Positions 19,066-29,853 of a stretch of 43,211 nt of DNA are shown one piece after another. Origin of the DNA: Haplomitrium mnioides (lineage: Eukaryota > Marchantiophyta > Haplomitriopsida > Calobryales); assembly GCA_049999725.1 (NCBI GenBank), contig JBNGIS010037936.1, forward strand, positions 76,071 through 119,281, written 5' to 3'. Positions within the stretch are counted from its first letter, which is position 1. Every line of letters starts with the position of its first letter. Under the pieces are notes generated by a model. It was not told the DNA's origin, searched no databases, and saw nothing but the letters and a program-made list of their open reading frames with translations. The position numbers were made by a program, and so were the translations under genes.

Positions 19066-20421
19066 AACGATGAATTCTCAAATGAGAACCTGTTCCAAAT
19101 GAAAGCTGGAAGGGCCACAGATTATGGAGCCATAACTGAATTCCTCCTTTTAGCTCAAATTCCAAAAGGCAGCAGTAGAGAGAAAGCTGTCGTGTTCCTC
19201 CGAAAGATGAAGCCATACCTATTAATCAAGGGAGTAATGCATAAGAGGGGCTACGATGGAATGATCAAACGATGCCTAGAGCGAGGTCAATCCACAGTGG
19301 TGATGCAGACCTTGCACAGAGAGGTGGGGGGCCATTTTGCAGCAGATGCCACAATAAGGAAGATTTTGGATGTAGGGTACTGGTGGCCCACGTTGCACAA
19401 GGATGTGCACTTCTGGATGAAGAGGTGCGACGCGTACAAGAGGATGAGGAGGCCAGAAACCAACCAGAATTACCCCTTGGTCCTAATTATCCCCCTAGCA
19501 CCCTTTGAAAAGTGGGGAATTGATTTCATCAGTCTGATTTCTCCATCCACCCGCAAGGACAACAGGTACATTCTGCTGGCTACGGATTATGCCACAAAAT
19601 GGGTGGAAGCCAGAGCCACTCGGAAGGATGATGCCAAGATGGTGGCTACCTTTCTATATGAGCAAATTTTTGCAAGTTTGGGCCCTCACTGGAGCTAGTG
19701 AGTGACCAAGGTACGCATTTCATCAACTAGGTAATCAAGGACCTGACTACAAGATACCTGGTCAAGCATCACCGCACTACAACTTATCATCCGAAGGCTA
19801 ACGGGCTCATAGAAAGGGCAAACGATCTCATGGGTAAGATCCTCAGCAAAACTGTGGCTGCAAATAAGGCTGATTGGGACCTCAAGATGCTAACAACAAC
19901 CCGTAACTATAACCTGGCTTATAAAACCACCACTGGCTACTACCCCTATTTCTTGGTGTTTGGACAACACGCTCTGGTGCTGGTAGAGTATGAAGTGCCC
20001 ATCAAACAGCTGTTGGAAGAGGAGAGGATGACAAAAGATTGGAGCAGGAGGGAGAGATTATATCAGCTGGAGAGCTTGGAGGAAGCCAGAGAGCAAGCCC
20101 GGGGAAGGTTGGAGCACCAATAGCAATTGCGGAAGCAACAACATGATGAGGGCCTGAAACCAGCAGACCTCTGGGAGGGGAACGTGGTGTTGTTGTATGA
20201 CAACAAATTTGTACACTTTCCAAGGAAGCTACACACTAGGTAGATGGGTCCCTTTATCTTGCGGAAATTGCATTGAAATGGGTCAACAAAATTGGAAATG
20301 TTGGAGGGGCAAAAGTTAACCAATCGAGTCCATTTCGGCCGCCTCAAAAGGTACGTAAACCAAGAGGAAGATGGAGGGGGACCAGGGTCGATCCAAGCGG
20401 GGATTCCAAATCAGCAGGTGT
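19066..20421 (+). pseudogene. Integrase pseudogene of element C
   Basis: Linker (INQEEVNDEFS), zinc-binding region (GGHFAADATIRKILD to WWPTLHKDVHF and KRCDAYKR; the second Cys of the CxxC pair is Tyr) and the catalytic core with WGIDFIS (first Asp). A one-base frameshift lies near 19668: the 285-residue frame 18841-19698 ends there, while LVSDQGTHF (second Asp) and NGLIERAND (Glu) lie in another frame. The C-terminal GPF/Y-like MGPFILRKL is near 20247, preceded by a TAG replacing Trp. Further stops occur in LEHQ*QL and KLH*NG. The last residues end at 20421. There is no chromodomain. Confidence 0.88.
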
Positions 20422-20610
20422 GACTGTGTGGGTGTGGTGAGTGTGTGTGAGTATGTTGTGTAGGTGAGTATGTTGAGTGTGTGAGTGTGTGTGAGTGTTT
20501 GTGAAATTGCACTACAACAACCTTGTAATTTGCCAAGTAGTGGCCACTACGGAAAAGGCAACTAGTAGAGTTGATGAACAGGAAAGGGTGTTTGAAAGGT
20601 AGTTTCATAC
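20422..20610 (+). other. Spacer between integrase and PPT (element C)
   Basis: GTGTGAGT-type microsatellite (about 20422-20505), then a conserved noncoding block (GCACTACAACAACCTTGTAA onwards) shared with elements D and E. No gene seen. Confidence 0.65.
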
Positions 20611-20622
20611 TTAAAGGGGGAG
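20611..20622 (+). promoter_or_regulatory. Polypurine tract of element C
   Basis: TTAAAGGGGGAG three bases before the LTR start (20626); the plus-strand primer site. Confidence 0.85.
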
Positions 20623-21339
20623 TTATGTCAGCCAGTGACACGAGGTACTAAGGAAGAACTCATGAGATTGGAGGTGACATTGGAACAATTCTTCTCTTCT
20701 AAGTGTTAAAGTACCTCGGAAGCAGGGGATTAACTCCAATTAGTGAGTATGAGCGGATTGCCTCGATCCAAGTACTGGAATGGGATCGCTTCAGAATGGG
20801 CAAAGGGAGTGGTGTTTGCCAGCGAGTGGGGGGTCACCACTAAAATTCGACGAAAGCGGAAGAGAGCCTGCAAGTATCGTCGAGATGCAAGAATCGAGGC
20901 CCGAGTAGAGAGGAACGGAGCGCTCACCAGAGGCAATAAGCCGAGAGGAGGAAGGAAGAGCAACCTTGGAAGTGAGGAAGGAGCAGGGACCAGAGGAAGA
21001 GGATCCGAGACGTGGGGCAAAGATTGAAGAGTGACAACGGATGGAGGGGACTCCAGACAAGGAAAGGCTGCAGCGCAAGCTTTCAGATGCTGCGCACCAG
21101 AAGCAGAAATTGGGAAGAGGAAGGAGGGGGCCATAGCCTTCGTAAGCAATGACTACGTGGAGGATCGGGGGACGCTCTGATCCTTTAGGCATTAACGGGT
21201 TCTACTGGGGTCCGCAACCACTTCCTTCACGATCCGCAGGCCTTTGTGGAAACATGGCGTCCTTAGAGGTGTCTGGGAGATTCAGCGGAGACGTAGCAGA
21301 CGTGGAGGCATTAGGGATCTTCTTTGGAATCTAAGGTCA

Positions 21340-21985
21340 GCACGACAGTCAAGCTTCCCCATTGAAAACGGCGTCGGACGGCGCTCTGCGGAACCAAGTC
21401 AACTGCGGGCCCAGAGGTTCTGTGGTTTCCTTCAGACTACCTATTTGAGGAATATTTCGGAATCTCCCACGGTCAACTTCGAGACCCCAAGTCAATACAG
21501 CGGTCCACCTTCCTTGTTGAAAATGGCGTCGGATGCAGCTACCTCGGACATGTGGCACTTTGGAGGAGCTCGTTGGACTCTTCGGACTCCGATGAACTTC
21601 AAAACTACTAGTCAACGGGGGTGGTCCAACTTCCTATAGAAAACAACATCGGATGGCGTTCTATGGAACAAAGTCAACTGCGGACCCAGAGATTTTGTGG
21701 TTTCCTTCAGACTCTCTATCCGAGGAATATTTCAAAATCCCCCTCATTCAACTTTGGAACCTCAAGTCAGCATGGCAGTCCACCTTCCCTATTGAAAACG
21801 ACGTCACACGACGGCCACTGAAGAAAGTCAACATCGGAACTCAGGGTCTAAGGGATCCTTTGGACTCACCAGTCCGTTGGAATCTTCGGACTTGGGTCCA
21901 CGGTCATATGCAAGTCAAAGTGACAGTCCACCTTCCCTATTGAAGACGGTGTCGAATGTGGCCACAGAGGAAAAGTCAATAGCGA
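21340..21985 (+). repeat. Long U3 repeats rich in GTCAA and GACGTC-like cores
   Basis: Five copies of a core resembling CGGTCCACCTTCCCTATTGA followed by AAAACGACGTCGGACGGCG recur 120-160 bp apart. GTCAA occurs nine times on the plus strand (21348, 21398, 21472, 21491, 21611, 21673, 21827, 21914, 21975). That is the complement of TTGAC, the WRKY-binding W-box core. I saw no TTGAC on the plus strand here. Confidence 0.75.
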
Positions 21986-21986
21986 A

Positions 21987-22132
21987 CTCGGTTCCGCTGG
22001 AATCTTTAAAATCCCAATTCGCAAGATTCTTTGGACTCAGATTTGCGGGATTCTTCAAACTTGGCTCCGCGGGGTTCTTCGAACTCGATTCCACGGGAAT
22101 CTTCAAAATCCGAATCCGCGAGATTCTTCAGA
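21987..22132 (+). repeat. 24-bp U3 minisatellite, 6 units (element C 3' LTR)
   Basis: Six units against ten in the 5' LTR of the same element, so the array has changed length since, or during, insertion. Confidence 0.85.
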
Positions 22133-22281
22133 CCAGACGCCGTAGACCTCAGAACACACTGTTGTACTTGGATCATTCTACGAATAGACAAGACATGTGT
22201 CGATACGTCCAAAGCCGGGCCAAACGAGAATAACGACCTTTTCAAACGAGAAGGATACGTAGAGTCAGAAGCGCAAGGGAG

Positions 22282-22373
22282 TATAAATCGACGGGCTACG
22301 ACATTGATCAGGTTGGTGTGCATGCAAGCTAGAGATGCGCAAGCAATCTCGGGAGAGGAAAAGGCAACGAGGT
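22282..22373 (+). promoter_or_regulatory. C 3' LTR core promoter and leader
   Basis: TATAAAT at 22282 is the best TATA box in the window along with that at 40447. The donor-like site 90 bp on (22372) is mutated to GGTTAGG. The inverted repeat CGAGTGTACTCG lies at 22409-22420. Confidence 0.55.
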
Positions 22374-23797
22374 TAGGAAGAAAAGATCCAGCAAAGATTT
22401 ACGTGAGGCGAGTGTACTCGTGCAGGGGGCTAGCAATGGTGGAGGTGGACTAGAGGGGCACCGAGAATCGCTAGGCGTGGAGCTCTAGAGGCTCAAGCAA
22501 TCCAGGTGAACTCATCCCTACAGGTGGACCAGTAGCGGAGGTGAATGGATACGGGAAATTGAAGAGGATCCAATCTGTCTGGAATTCGGGAGAGGCTGCC
22601 AATTGGGATCTAGGAGTCGTTTCTGCATCATCGGTGCAAAAGCGTCAAACCCATAAGTGCTCGGAGTGCGCTCAAGTTCATCCTTTCAATTGGAGCCGAG
22701 AAAGAAGGGGCTTCGTTAGTGTCCACGTATTGCGGAGGAGATCTGTTCAAGGTTCGGAGGTGGAGTTGCAAATAGTCAAGAGGACTGTCTTCTAGAGGTG
22801 GAAGCTAAGGAAATCCTATTTTGAACTTGAGGAAGTAAATCTAGGGCTTCTTGTGAGGGCAGTTAAAAACTCTCTAGAAGAAGCATGTGTGCATGGGGGA
22901 TGAGAGGAAGATTGAGGTTGTCAACTGAGGAAGGGAGGAGTCTATTGGGGAGGTCAGTCCCTATGGTTCTGTAAGGCATATGATTTTGGTGAAGTGCAAT
23001 GGATGTGTGTTTGTAATTGTGTATGAGTGTATTATATAGATTTGAATTTTGTTGTATTGTATAAGAACACTTAGGACTAGGAGCATACAAGGAATCCATT
23101 TATTTGGATCTTGAGACAGCCTTGCAAAAGGGGAGTCAAGTCCCTGGCCATTGTTTCGTGATACTTGGGATATTACATTCTGCTCCTAAATTGTATATAA
23201 AGTGGCTGGGTCTAGATTTGAGACCCCTGAATTATATTGCATATTACCACATAAGTACCTTGGTCCTTGTGCATGTGTGTTCTGACATTGAGTGTGGATG
23301 AGGAGCTTGGATGCTGAAGTGCTTGTTGAAGAGAGGAAAGGCTTGTAAGGTGAAGAAGAGTTCCTTAAAACCTCAAAGTGATAACTGGATAAGAGCCATC
23401 CCACAAAAGAACCTATTTCCCTTGTTTTTGTCCTCCCTTGCCTTCTAAGTGGCACCTATGAGGGTTAAGGCCTGAAGGAGGGGAGTGATTGGAACCAAGG
23501 CTACTGCAGGCCAATGGTTACGAGGTTTTCTTTGGACTCCTTGTGCGAGGAATATTTTGGAGTCGCTCCGCGGTCAACTTCGTAACTCAGATGAGCATGA
23601 CGGTCCAACTTCAATGAAGACGACGTCGGACAACGACTGCAAAAGAAAGTCAACCTTGGACTCAAAAGTCTGAGAAATTCTTCAGACTCATCTATCAGAG
23701 GGATCCTTCAAATTAGGGTATATGGTCAACTACTGATGTAGGTCAGCGTAGCGGTCCAACTTCCAAGTTGAAGACGGCGTCCGACAGCGGCTGCGGA

Positions 23798-23897
23798 NNN
23801 NNNNNNNNNNNNNNNNNNNNNNNNNNNNNNNNNNNNNNNNNNNNNNNNNNNNNNNNNNNNNNNNNNNNNNNNNNNNNNNNNNNNNNNNNNNNNNNNN
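23798..23897. other. Assembly gap, 100 N
   Basis: Falls in the long-repeat region of the D 5' LTR. Confidence 0.95.
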
Positions 23898-24175
23898 CAG
23901 GTCATAGTGGCGGTCCAACTTTCAGGTTGAAAACAACGTCGGGCGGTGCCTTCGGAGAAAAGTCAACGTCTGAGTTAGTGGTTCCGCGGGATTCTTTGGA
24001 CTCCCGGTTTGTGGAAAACTTCAGACCAGACCTCGTGAACCTCGAAATTGACCGTTAAACTTGGATCATTCGGCAAATAGTTGGGACAGGTGTCGCCGTG
24101 TCCAGAGCCCATGACCAATGGGAAAAACAACCATTTCAAAGTAATTGCACACGCATGAGGCAGAGGTGCGGGGAG

Positions 24176-24182
24176 TATAGTT
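24176..24182 (+). promoter_or_regulatory. D 5' LTR TATA-like box
   Basis: GGGAGTATAGTTCG occupies the TATA position. The donor-like motif about 90 bp further on reads AAGGGAAGAAAG, with no GT. Confidence 0.4.
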
Positions 24183-25399
24183 CGAGGGGTTGCGACATTG
24201 AACAGGTTGGTGTGTATGCAAATTAGAGACGCGCAAGCAATCTCGGGACACAAAGACGCGACAAGGGAAGAAAGTAAGAAATTCCAATGGAGTTTTACGT
24301 GAAGCGAGTGGACTCATATAGGGGGCTAGTAGGGGTGGAGGTGGACTAGAGGGGCACTGAGAATCGCTAGGCGGGGAGCTCTAGAGGCTCGGACGATCTA
24401 GGTGAACTCATTCTAGGTGGACTAGTAATGGAAGTGAATTGATACGTGAAGCTGAAGGGGATTCTATTTGTCTTGAATTTAGGAGAGGCTGCCAAGGGGG
24501 GATCTTGGAGTTGTCTCTGCATCATCTGTGCAAGAGCATCAATCCCAAAAAGCATGGAGTGCATTTTGGTTTAATCTTTCAAATGGAGCCAAGAAGAGAG
24601 TGCCTGCGTTAGTGCCTGCGTACTGTGGAGAAGATCTATTCGAGGTTCGGAGTGGAGTATGTAGCCAATAGTCAAGAGGATTGTCTCCAAAGGTGGAAGT
24701 TAAAGAAATCCTCTTCCGAGCATGAGGAAGTAAATTCAGGGCTTCTCACGAGGGAAGTTGAAAAACTATCTCGAAGGGGTGCATGGGTGGAAGATTGACG
24801 AAAGATTGGTATTGTGAGTTGAGGAGGAGAAAAGTCTCTTGGGAAGGCCAGTCCCTGTGGTTCTGTGTGGCATACAATTTTGACGAAGCGCAAAGTGTGT
24901 GTGTGTGTGTGTATTTATATATGTGTGTATTAGCTAGATTTGAATTCCGTTTGTATTTTCTGAGAAGCAGTTAGGACTAGGAGTATACCGGTATTTCGGT
25001 TGTTCGGACCTTGAAACAGCCCTTTGAAGGGAGAGTTAGGTCCATTGACATTTTTCCTTGGTATTTTGGATGCTGTATTTTGCTCTCGTTTTGTACACAA
25101 GGTGTTTAAGTCCAGATTTGGGCTCTTGAATATTAATGTAGATTGCTCCAGAAGTACCTCGGTCCATGCATGCGTGTATTTCAGGATTGAATATGAATGA
25201 GCAAGTTTGCTGCTAAAGTAATTGTTGATTCGTGGAAAGGCTTGTAAAGTGAAGGGGAGTTCCTTATGACCTCAAAGAGATAACTTGCAATAGGGCCATC
25301 TCATAAAAGAACCGATTCCCATATTTTGTTTGTCCTTGCCTTCCAAAGTGGCACCTTTGAAGGTTAAGGCATGAAGGAGGAACGTGACATACATTTTTT

Positions 25400-25416
25400 T
25401 GAGCTAGAAGGAGGGC
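25400..25416 (+). promoter_or_regulatory. Degenerate primer-binding-like site of element D
   Basis: TGAGCTAGAAGGAGGGC occurs ten bases after the LTR end; the TGGCGC start is mutated or shortened. Confidence 0.45.
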
Positions 25417-25602
25417 AAAAGGTTTGCAAAAGCTTGAGACAAAACCAAGGCAAAGTTATCACTTTGTGCACCAAGGACCTCAAAGTCGAATTGTGCAAAG
25501 GTGGAGAGATACGAGAAACAAAGCACTCTGTTGTGAGCTGGTTGAGGAAGAGTGGAGAGAAGGATCGACTTGTGGGTGGAATTGGTCTTGCCTAGTGCTA
25601 GG

Positions 25603-27058
25603 ATGGTCAACCCGGTACCCCCTTCTGGACTGAAGGGCAGATTCAAGTACAAGTCCTTCAAAGGGCGTTGGAAAGACAAACCCAATGCCTGGCTTGACGA
25701 TCTGGAGAATACCGCAGCGGCAAATGGTGAGAGCCATGTTAAGATCGATATTCTGCTAGCAATCCTAAAGGGAGAGGAATATCCCTAGTACAAGGATCTG
25801 CCAGACAATGTCAAGAAGAATTGGGGAGTATTCAAGGCCGCACTCATTGCTGAATTCAGAGGGATTAGGGATGAAACAGAGGCATTAATCAAGATGGGTC
25901 AGCTCTGAATGAAAAAAAAAATCCGTGAGAAGATTCCTTTAGAGGTTCAAAAAGATGGCTGGAAAGCTGAATCCGCTAACCACTAATGGAATGCTGACAG
26001 TGTGGTTTTTGGCAGCCTTACCCAGAGGAATAGGGACCTGGGTAAGGTAGACGGACCCTTAGACTCTGGAGGAGGCGGTTAATGCAACTCGATCCCACGT
26101 CAAGGCTAAGATCACTAGCTCCCGAAGAAAAGCAAGAACGAAGTACGAATCTGAAGACTCTTCAGACACTTTCGATAGCGGAGGGGAGACATATGAGAGT
26201 TTTGTATCAACCTTAGAGAGCGAGGAGCATTCGAAAAGCAGCAACTCAGAGGAGGACTGACCATCCCAAAGGAAGGAAAAGAGAAAATATCACAAAAGAG
26301 AGAAGTAGGCCCAGGAGCGAGAAGTGCATCACCACAGAGGGCCAAGAAAGGGAAATCTCAGAGGGGTGAACTCGAACCCGAACCAAGCAAAAAGCTAGGA
26401 GGGAGGGATCGAATTGATGAGCTGAGCGCGAAGATGGAGGCAATGAATATTCTCCTGGCAGGGATCAAACTAGAAGGCTATCTGCTCCCAACCAGGCGAG
26501 TCGGAGTGTGGTGCATAAGATGCAACAAGCATGGCAACTCTCTTTAGGAATGCCCAGCGGAGAACAATGCCATACATTACGTACGAGAAGAGGTACCGAA
26601 ATTCATAAGAGAGGAAGTCGATTATGTGCTCAAGGAAGCCCTTGAGACAGTGTACCAGCTCAGCGGGGGACCTCGCACCATGCTTGGCAAGCTTCCATGA
26701 GTGAGTAGAGGGCAAAGCAATCTGTGAGTTGCCACCAGACCACCTCGGATGACCATCATGGTCTGTCAAAATTGTAGCCAGTTTGGGCACATTTCTTCCA
26801 ACTGTCTTGAGCCCCGTAAGAGCGGTTATGGCCAACAACTTGCATTGTAATTCCAATGCAAAAAAGAGGGGCATGTGGTAGTCAATTACCCCCTCAACTG
26901 AAGGCCCAATGTAGCCCCTAGCATAGGCACCAATCCCCCTCCACCTACGGTAGTCAATCTAATAGCCTTGGAGAAGGAAGAGGAAGCTAAGCTGCCCGGA
27001 TGGGAGACGCCAACCTCCAAAGACTGCTACTGGGTGGCAACTTGAGTCGGTGAAAAAT
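25603..27058 (+). pseudogene. gag: gag pseudogene of element D, 5' part, interrupted by element E
   Basis: ATG at 25603 (GCTAGGATGGTCAAC). KSFKGRWKDKPNAWLDDLENTAA is visible up to a TAG at 25786 where element C has Trp. The Ser/Glu-rich and Lys-rich tracts (26100-26400) contain stops and frame changes. The first knuckle CQNCSQFGHISSNC (26764-26805) keeps all four ligands. The second has lost its first Cys region to a TAA and its last Cys to Tyr (QCKKEGHVVVNY). The reading continues to GTGAAAAAT at 27058, where element E's LTR begins. The matching continuation AAAATCCAAGAAG is at 34308. Confidence 0.85.
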
Positions 27059-27282
27059 TGTCAGCCAGTAACATGAGGCACTAGGGGAGAATTCATGGAA
27101 TCAGAGGTGGCATTGGAACAATTCCTCTCTCGTAAGTGTTAAAGTAACTTGGAAGCAGTAGATCAACTCTAATCAGTGAGTATGAGCGGATGGCCTGGAT
27201 CCAAGGAGTGAAATTGGGTCCTGAAAGAGAAGGAAGGGAGGTTGACAGAAGAAGGGCTCGCGGGATCGCTTCAGAATGGGAA

Positions 27283-27306
27283 AATGGAGCTATGTCAGCC
27301 AGCAAG
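27283..27306 (+). repeat. Internal echo of the PPT/LTR-start junction (element E 5' LTR)
   Basis: AAATGGAGC, TA, then TGTCAGCCAG: a second copy of the purine run plus LTR terminus, 234 bp inside the LTR. Confidence 0.85.
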
Positions 27307-27770
27307 TGGGGGGGCACCACTAAAATTCGATGGAAGAGAGCCTCCAAGTATCATCGAGATGCAAGAATCGAGGCACTAGCAGGGAGCAACAAAGCGCTCA
27401 CCAGAGGCAGATAACCGGGAGGAGGAAAGAAGAGCGACTTCGGAAGTGAAGAAGGATCAGAGACGTGGGGCGGAGGTCAAAGGGCGACAACAGTGGAGGG
27501 AGCCATGGGCAAGGGAAGTGCTACAGCGTCAGCCTACTGATGGCTGTGCTCTAGGGGTAGGAATTGGGAAGAGAAAGGAGGGGGCAACGTCCTTCGTAAG
27601 CAACGATGATGATGAGGATCGGAGAGTGCCTCGCTTCCTCAAGTGTTGATGAGCTCTAATGAGGTCCAAACTCACTTCGGACTTCATGGTTCTGAGGCCT
27701 TTTGTGGAAACGGCGCAAGCGCGAAGGTGTTTGAGGCCTTTTGCGGAAACGTGGCAAGCGTGGAAGTGTC

Positions 27771-27870
27771 NNNNNNNNNNNNNNNNNNNNNNNNNNNNNN
27801 NNNNNNNNNNNNNNNNNNNNNNNNNNNNNNNNNNNNNNNNNNNNNNNNNNNNNNNNNNNNNNNNNNNNNN
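27771..27870. other. Assembly gap, 100 N
   Basis: Falls in the same LTR subregion (39-bp to long-repeat boundary) as the other 100-N gaps. Confidence 0.95.
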
Positions 27871-28260
27871 AGGAATATTTTGGAATTTCCAGCGGTCAAC
27901 TTCGGAACCTTAGATCAACGCGGTGGTCCACCTTCCCTACTGAAAACGACGTCAAACGACTTTACCTTGGATATGTGGCACTTTGAAGAAGCCCGTTGGA
28001 TTCTTCGGGCTCTAGTTAACCTCTCAACTATTGGTCAAAGGTGGCGGTCCACCTCCTTGTTGAAAACGACGTCGAACGGCAGCAGCGTTGACAAGTCAAC
28101 TTTGGAACTCAGGGTACAATGGATTCTTTGGACTCACTAGTCCATTGGATTCTTCGGACTTGGGTCTATGGTCAGCTGTGGATTAGGGTCAATGTGGCAG
28201 TCAAGCTTCCTAGTTGAAGACGTCATCAGACGGCGGCCACAGAGGAAAAGTCAACAGGGG

Positions 28261-28454
28261 ACTCTGGATTCTGCGGGATTCTTCGGACTCGATTCCGTGG
28301 GATTCTTTGGACTCAGTTCTATGGGGTTTTCGGACTTAGTTCTACGGGGTTCTTCAGACTCGGTTCCGCATGGGTTCTCGGAATCTGTTCAGCGGGGTTC
28401 TTTGGACTCGGTTCCGCGGGAGTCTTCATACTCCAAGTCCGCGAGATTCTTTGG
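28261..28454 (+). repeat. 24-bp U3 minisatellite, 8 units (element E 5' LTR)
   Basis: Eight 24-bp units, some with one-base length changes (for example GGGGTTTTCGGACTTAG). Confidence 0.88.
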
Positions 28455-28605
28455 ACCAGATCGTATAACCCTCGGAACTGACCGTTGTACTTGGATTATC
28501 TCGCAAATAGATGGGGCAAGTGTCGCCACGTCCAGAGCTCCGGGCCAACGAGAATAATGACCTTTTCAAACGGGGCAGATACATAAGGGCAGAAGCGCGA
28601 GGGGA

Positions 28606-28697
28606 AATAGATTGATGGGCTATGACAATGAATGGGTTGGTGTGCATGCAAATTAGAGACGTGCAAGCGATCTCGTGACAAGAAGATGCAACGTGGT
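28606..28697 (+). promoter_or_regulatory. E 5' LTR leader: lost TATA, kept donor-like site
   Basis: The TATA position reads AATAG. The donor-like GTGGTAAGG has GT at 28696, again 90 bp on. The inverted repeat CAAGTGGACTTG follows near 28734-28745. Confidence 0.4.
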
Positions 28698-29835
28698 AAG
28701 GCAGAAGTAATTCTAGTGAAGATTTACGTAAGGCAAGTGGACTTGTGCATGGGGCTAGCAAAGGTGGAGGTGGATTGGAGGGGCATTGAGAATCATTAAG
28801 CAAGGAGCTCTAGAGGCTCGGGCGATCCAAGTGGACTCATCCCTACGGCTGGACTAGTAGCGGAGGTGAATCGATATGGGAAATTGAAGGGGATCCTATC
28901 TGTTGAGAATTCAAGAGAGGCTGCCAAGTTGGATCTTGGAGTCGTCTCTGCATCATATGTGTAGAAGCATCAAACCCAAAAGTGCTCAAAGTGCACTCTG
29001 GTTTAACCTTTTAAGTGAAGCCAAAATGAGGGTGGTTGCATTAGTGCCCACGTACTGCAGAGAAGATCTATTCAAGGTTCAGAGGTGGAGTGAGTAGCCA
29101 ACAGTCGAGAGGACTGTCTTCCAGAGGTGGAAGTTAAAGAAATCCTCTTCCGAACTTGAGGAAGTAAATCCAAGGCTTCTCGCGAAGGAAGTTAAAAAAC
29201 TATTTGGAAAAATGGTGTGTGTATAGGAGATGGAAGGAAGATTGAGATTGTGAGTTGAGGAAGGGAGGACTCTACTTAGGAGGTCAATCCCTGTGGTTCT
29301 GTAAGACATATGATTTTGGTGAAGTGCAATGCATGTGTGTTCGTATTTATGTATGAGTGTATTAGTTAGATTTGAATTTTATTCTATTTTATAAGAAACA
29401 ATTAGAACTAGAAGCATACAGGTATTCCAGCTGTTAAGACCCTGATGTAGCCCTGCGAAGGGGGATTTCGGTCCCTTGGCATTGTTTCAAGATACCTGGG
29501 GTATTGCATTCTACTCCCGACTTGTATGGAAGGTGGGTGTGTCCAGATTTGGGGACCCTTGAATTATATTGTAGATTACTACAAGAGTACTTTGTCCATG
29601 TGTGTGTGTGTGTGTGTTCTGGCATTGAATATGAATGGGCAGAATTGCTGCTGAAGTGATTGTTGAGGTGAGGGAAGGCTTGTAAGGTGAAAAATAGTTC
29701 TTTAAAGCATCAAAGTGATAACTGGCTTGGGGCCATCTCACAAAAGAACCTATTTCCTTTGTTTTTGTCCTCTCCTACCTTCCAAGTGGCACTTTTGAAG
29801 GTTAAGGCCTGAAGGAGGGGAGTGACATAAGTTTT

Positions 29836-29853
29836 TGGCACTAGAAGGAGGGC
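29836..29853 (+). promoter_or_regulatory. Primer-binding-like site of element E
   Basis: TGGCACTAGAAGGAGGGC, eight bases after the LTR end; one base different from element A. Confidence 0.55.

Larger units (their letters stand above)
10529..23489 (+). mobile_element. Element C: Ty3/gypsy retrotransposon with full pol, degraded
   Basis: 5'-truncated LTR, primer-binding-like site, gag, protease, RT, RNase H, integrase, polypurine tract and a complete 3' LTR (20626-23489). The 5' part is represented twice around a 400-N gap (12925-13994 and 14395-15464), so its true length is uncertain. This is the most complete gag-pol set in the window. Multiple stops, at least one frameshift and a lost RT active site make it inactive. 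Confidence 0.85.
20626..23489 (+). repeat. Complete 3' LTR of element C
   Basis: Starts TGTCAGCCAGTGACACGAGG and ends GGGAGTGA(TT), with the expected terminal CA mutated. In order: inner PPT/start echo (TG at 20813; a deletion of about 47 bp shortens the usual 234-bp spacing), about two 39-bp units (21234-21310), five long-repeat cores (near 21340, 21500, 21620, 21775 and 21925), the 24-bp array, TATAAAT (22282), the leader, R and U5. It is about 2.86 kb long, comparable with the LTRs of element E. Confidence 0.9.
23490..25389 (+). repeat. 5'-truncated 5' LTR of element D
   Basis: Begins inside U3 (GGAACCAAGGCTACTGCAGG) right after element C's U5 end. It includes a 100-N gap, two 24-bp units (23981-24025), a TATA-like GAGTATAG (24176) and a long U5 with a (GT)n run (24895-24930), ending GTGACA at 25389. 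Confidence 0.85.
27059..29827 (+). repeat. 5' LTR of element E
   Basis: TGTCAGCCAGTAACATGAGG to GGAGTGACA. It contains the inner PPT/start echo (TG at 27293, 234 bp in), about two 39-bp units (27695-27770), a 100-N gap, long repeats, eight 24-bp units and the leader. The TATA position reads GGAAATAGATT, so the box is damaged in this copy. Confidence 0.9.

Noticed and set aside
20422-20510. GT-rich tracts as functional elements
   Set aside because: Simple microsatellites between integrase and PPT (and in U5 at 24895 and 42140), variable in length between copies.
23730-23918. Reading frames running through the N gaps
   Set aside because: Their length comes from undefined bases, so they carry no coding evidence. 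The same applies to frames over 13995-14394, 27771-27870 and 32403-32502.
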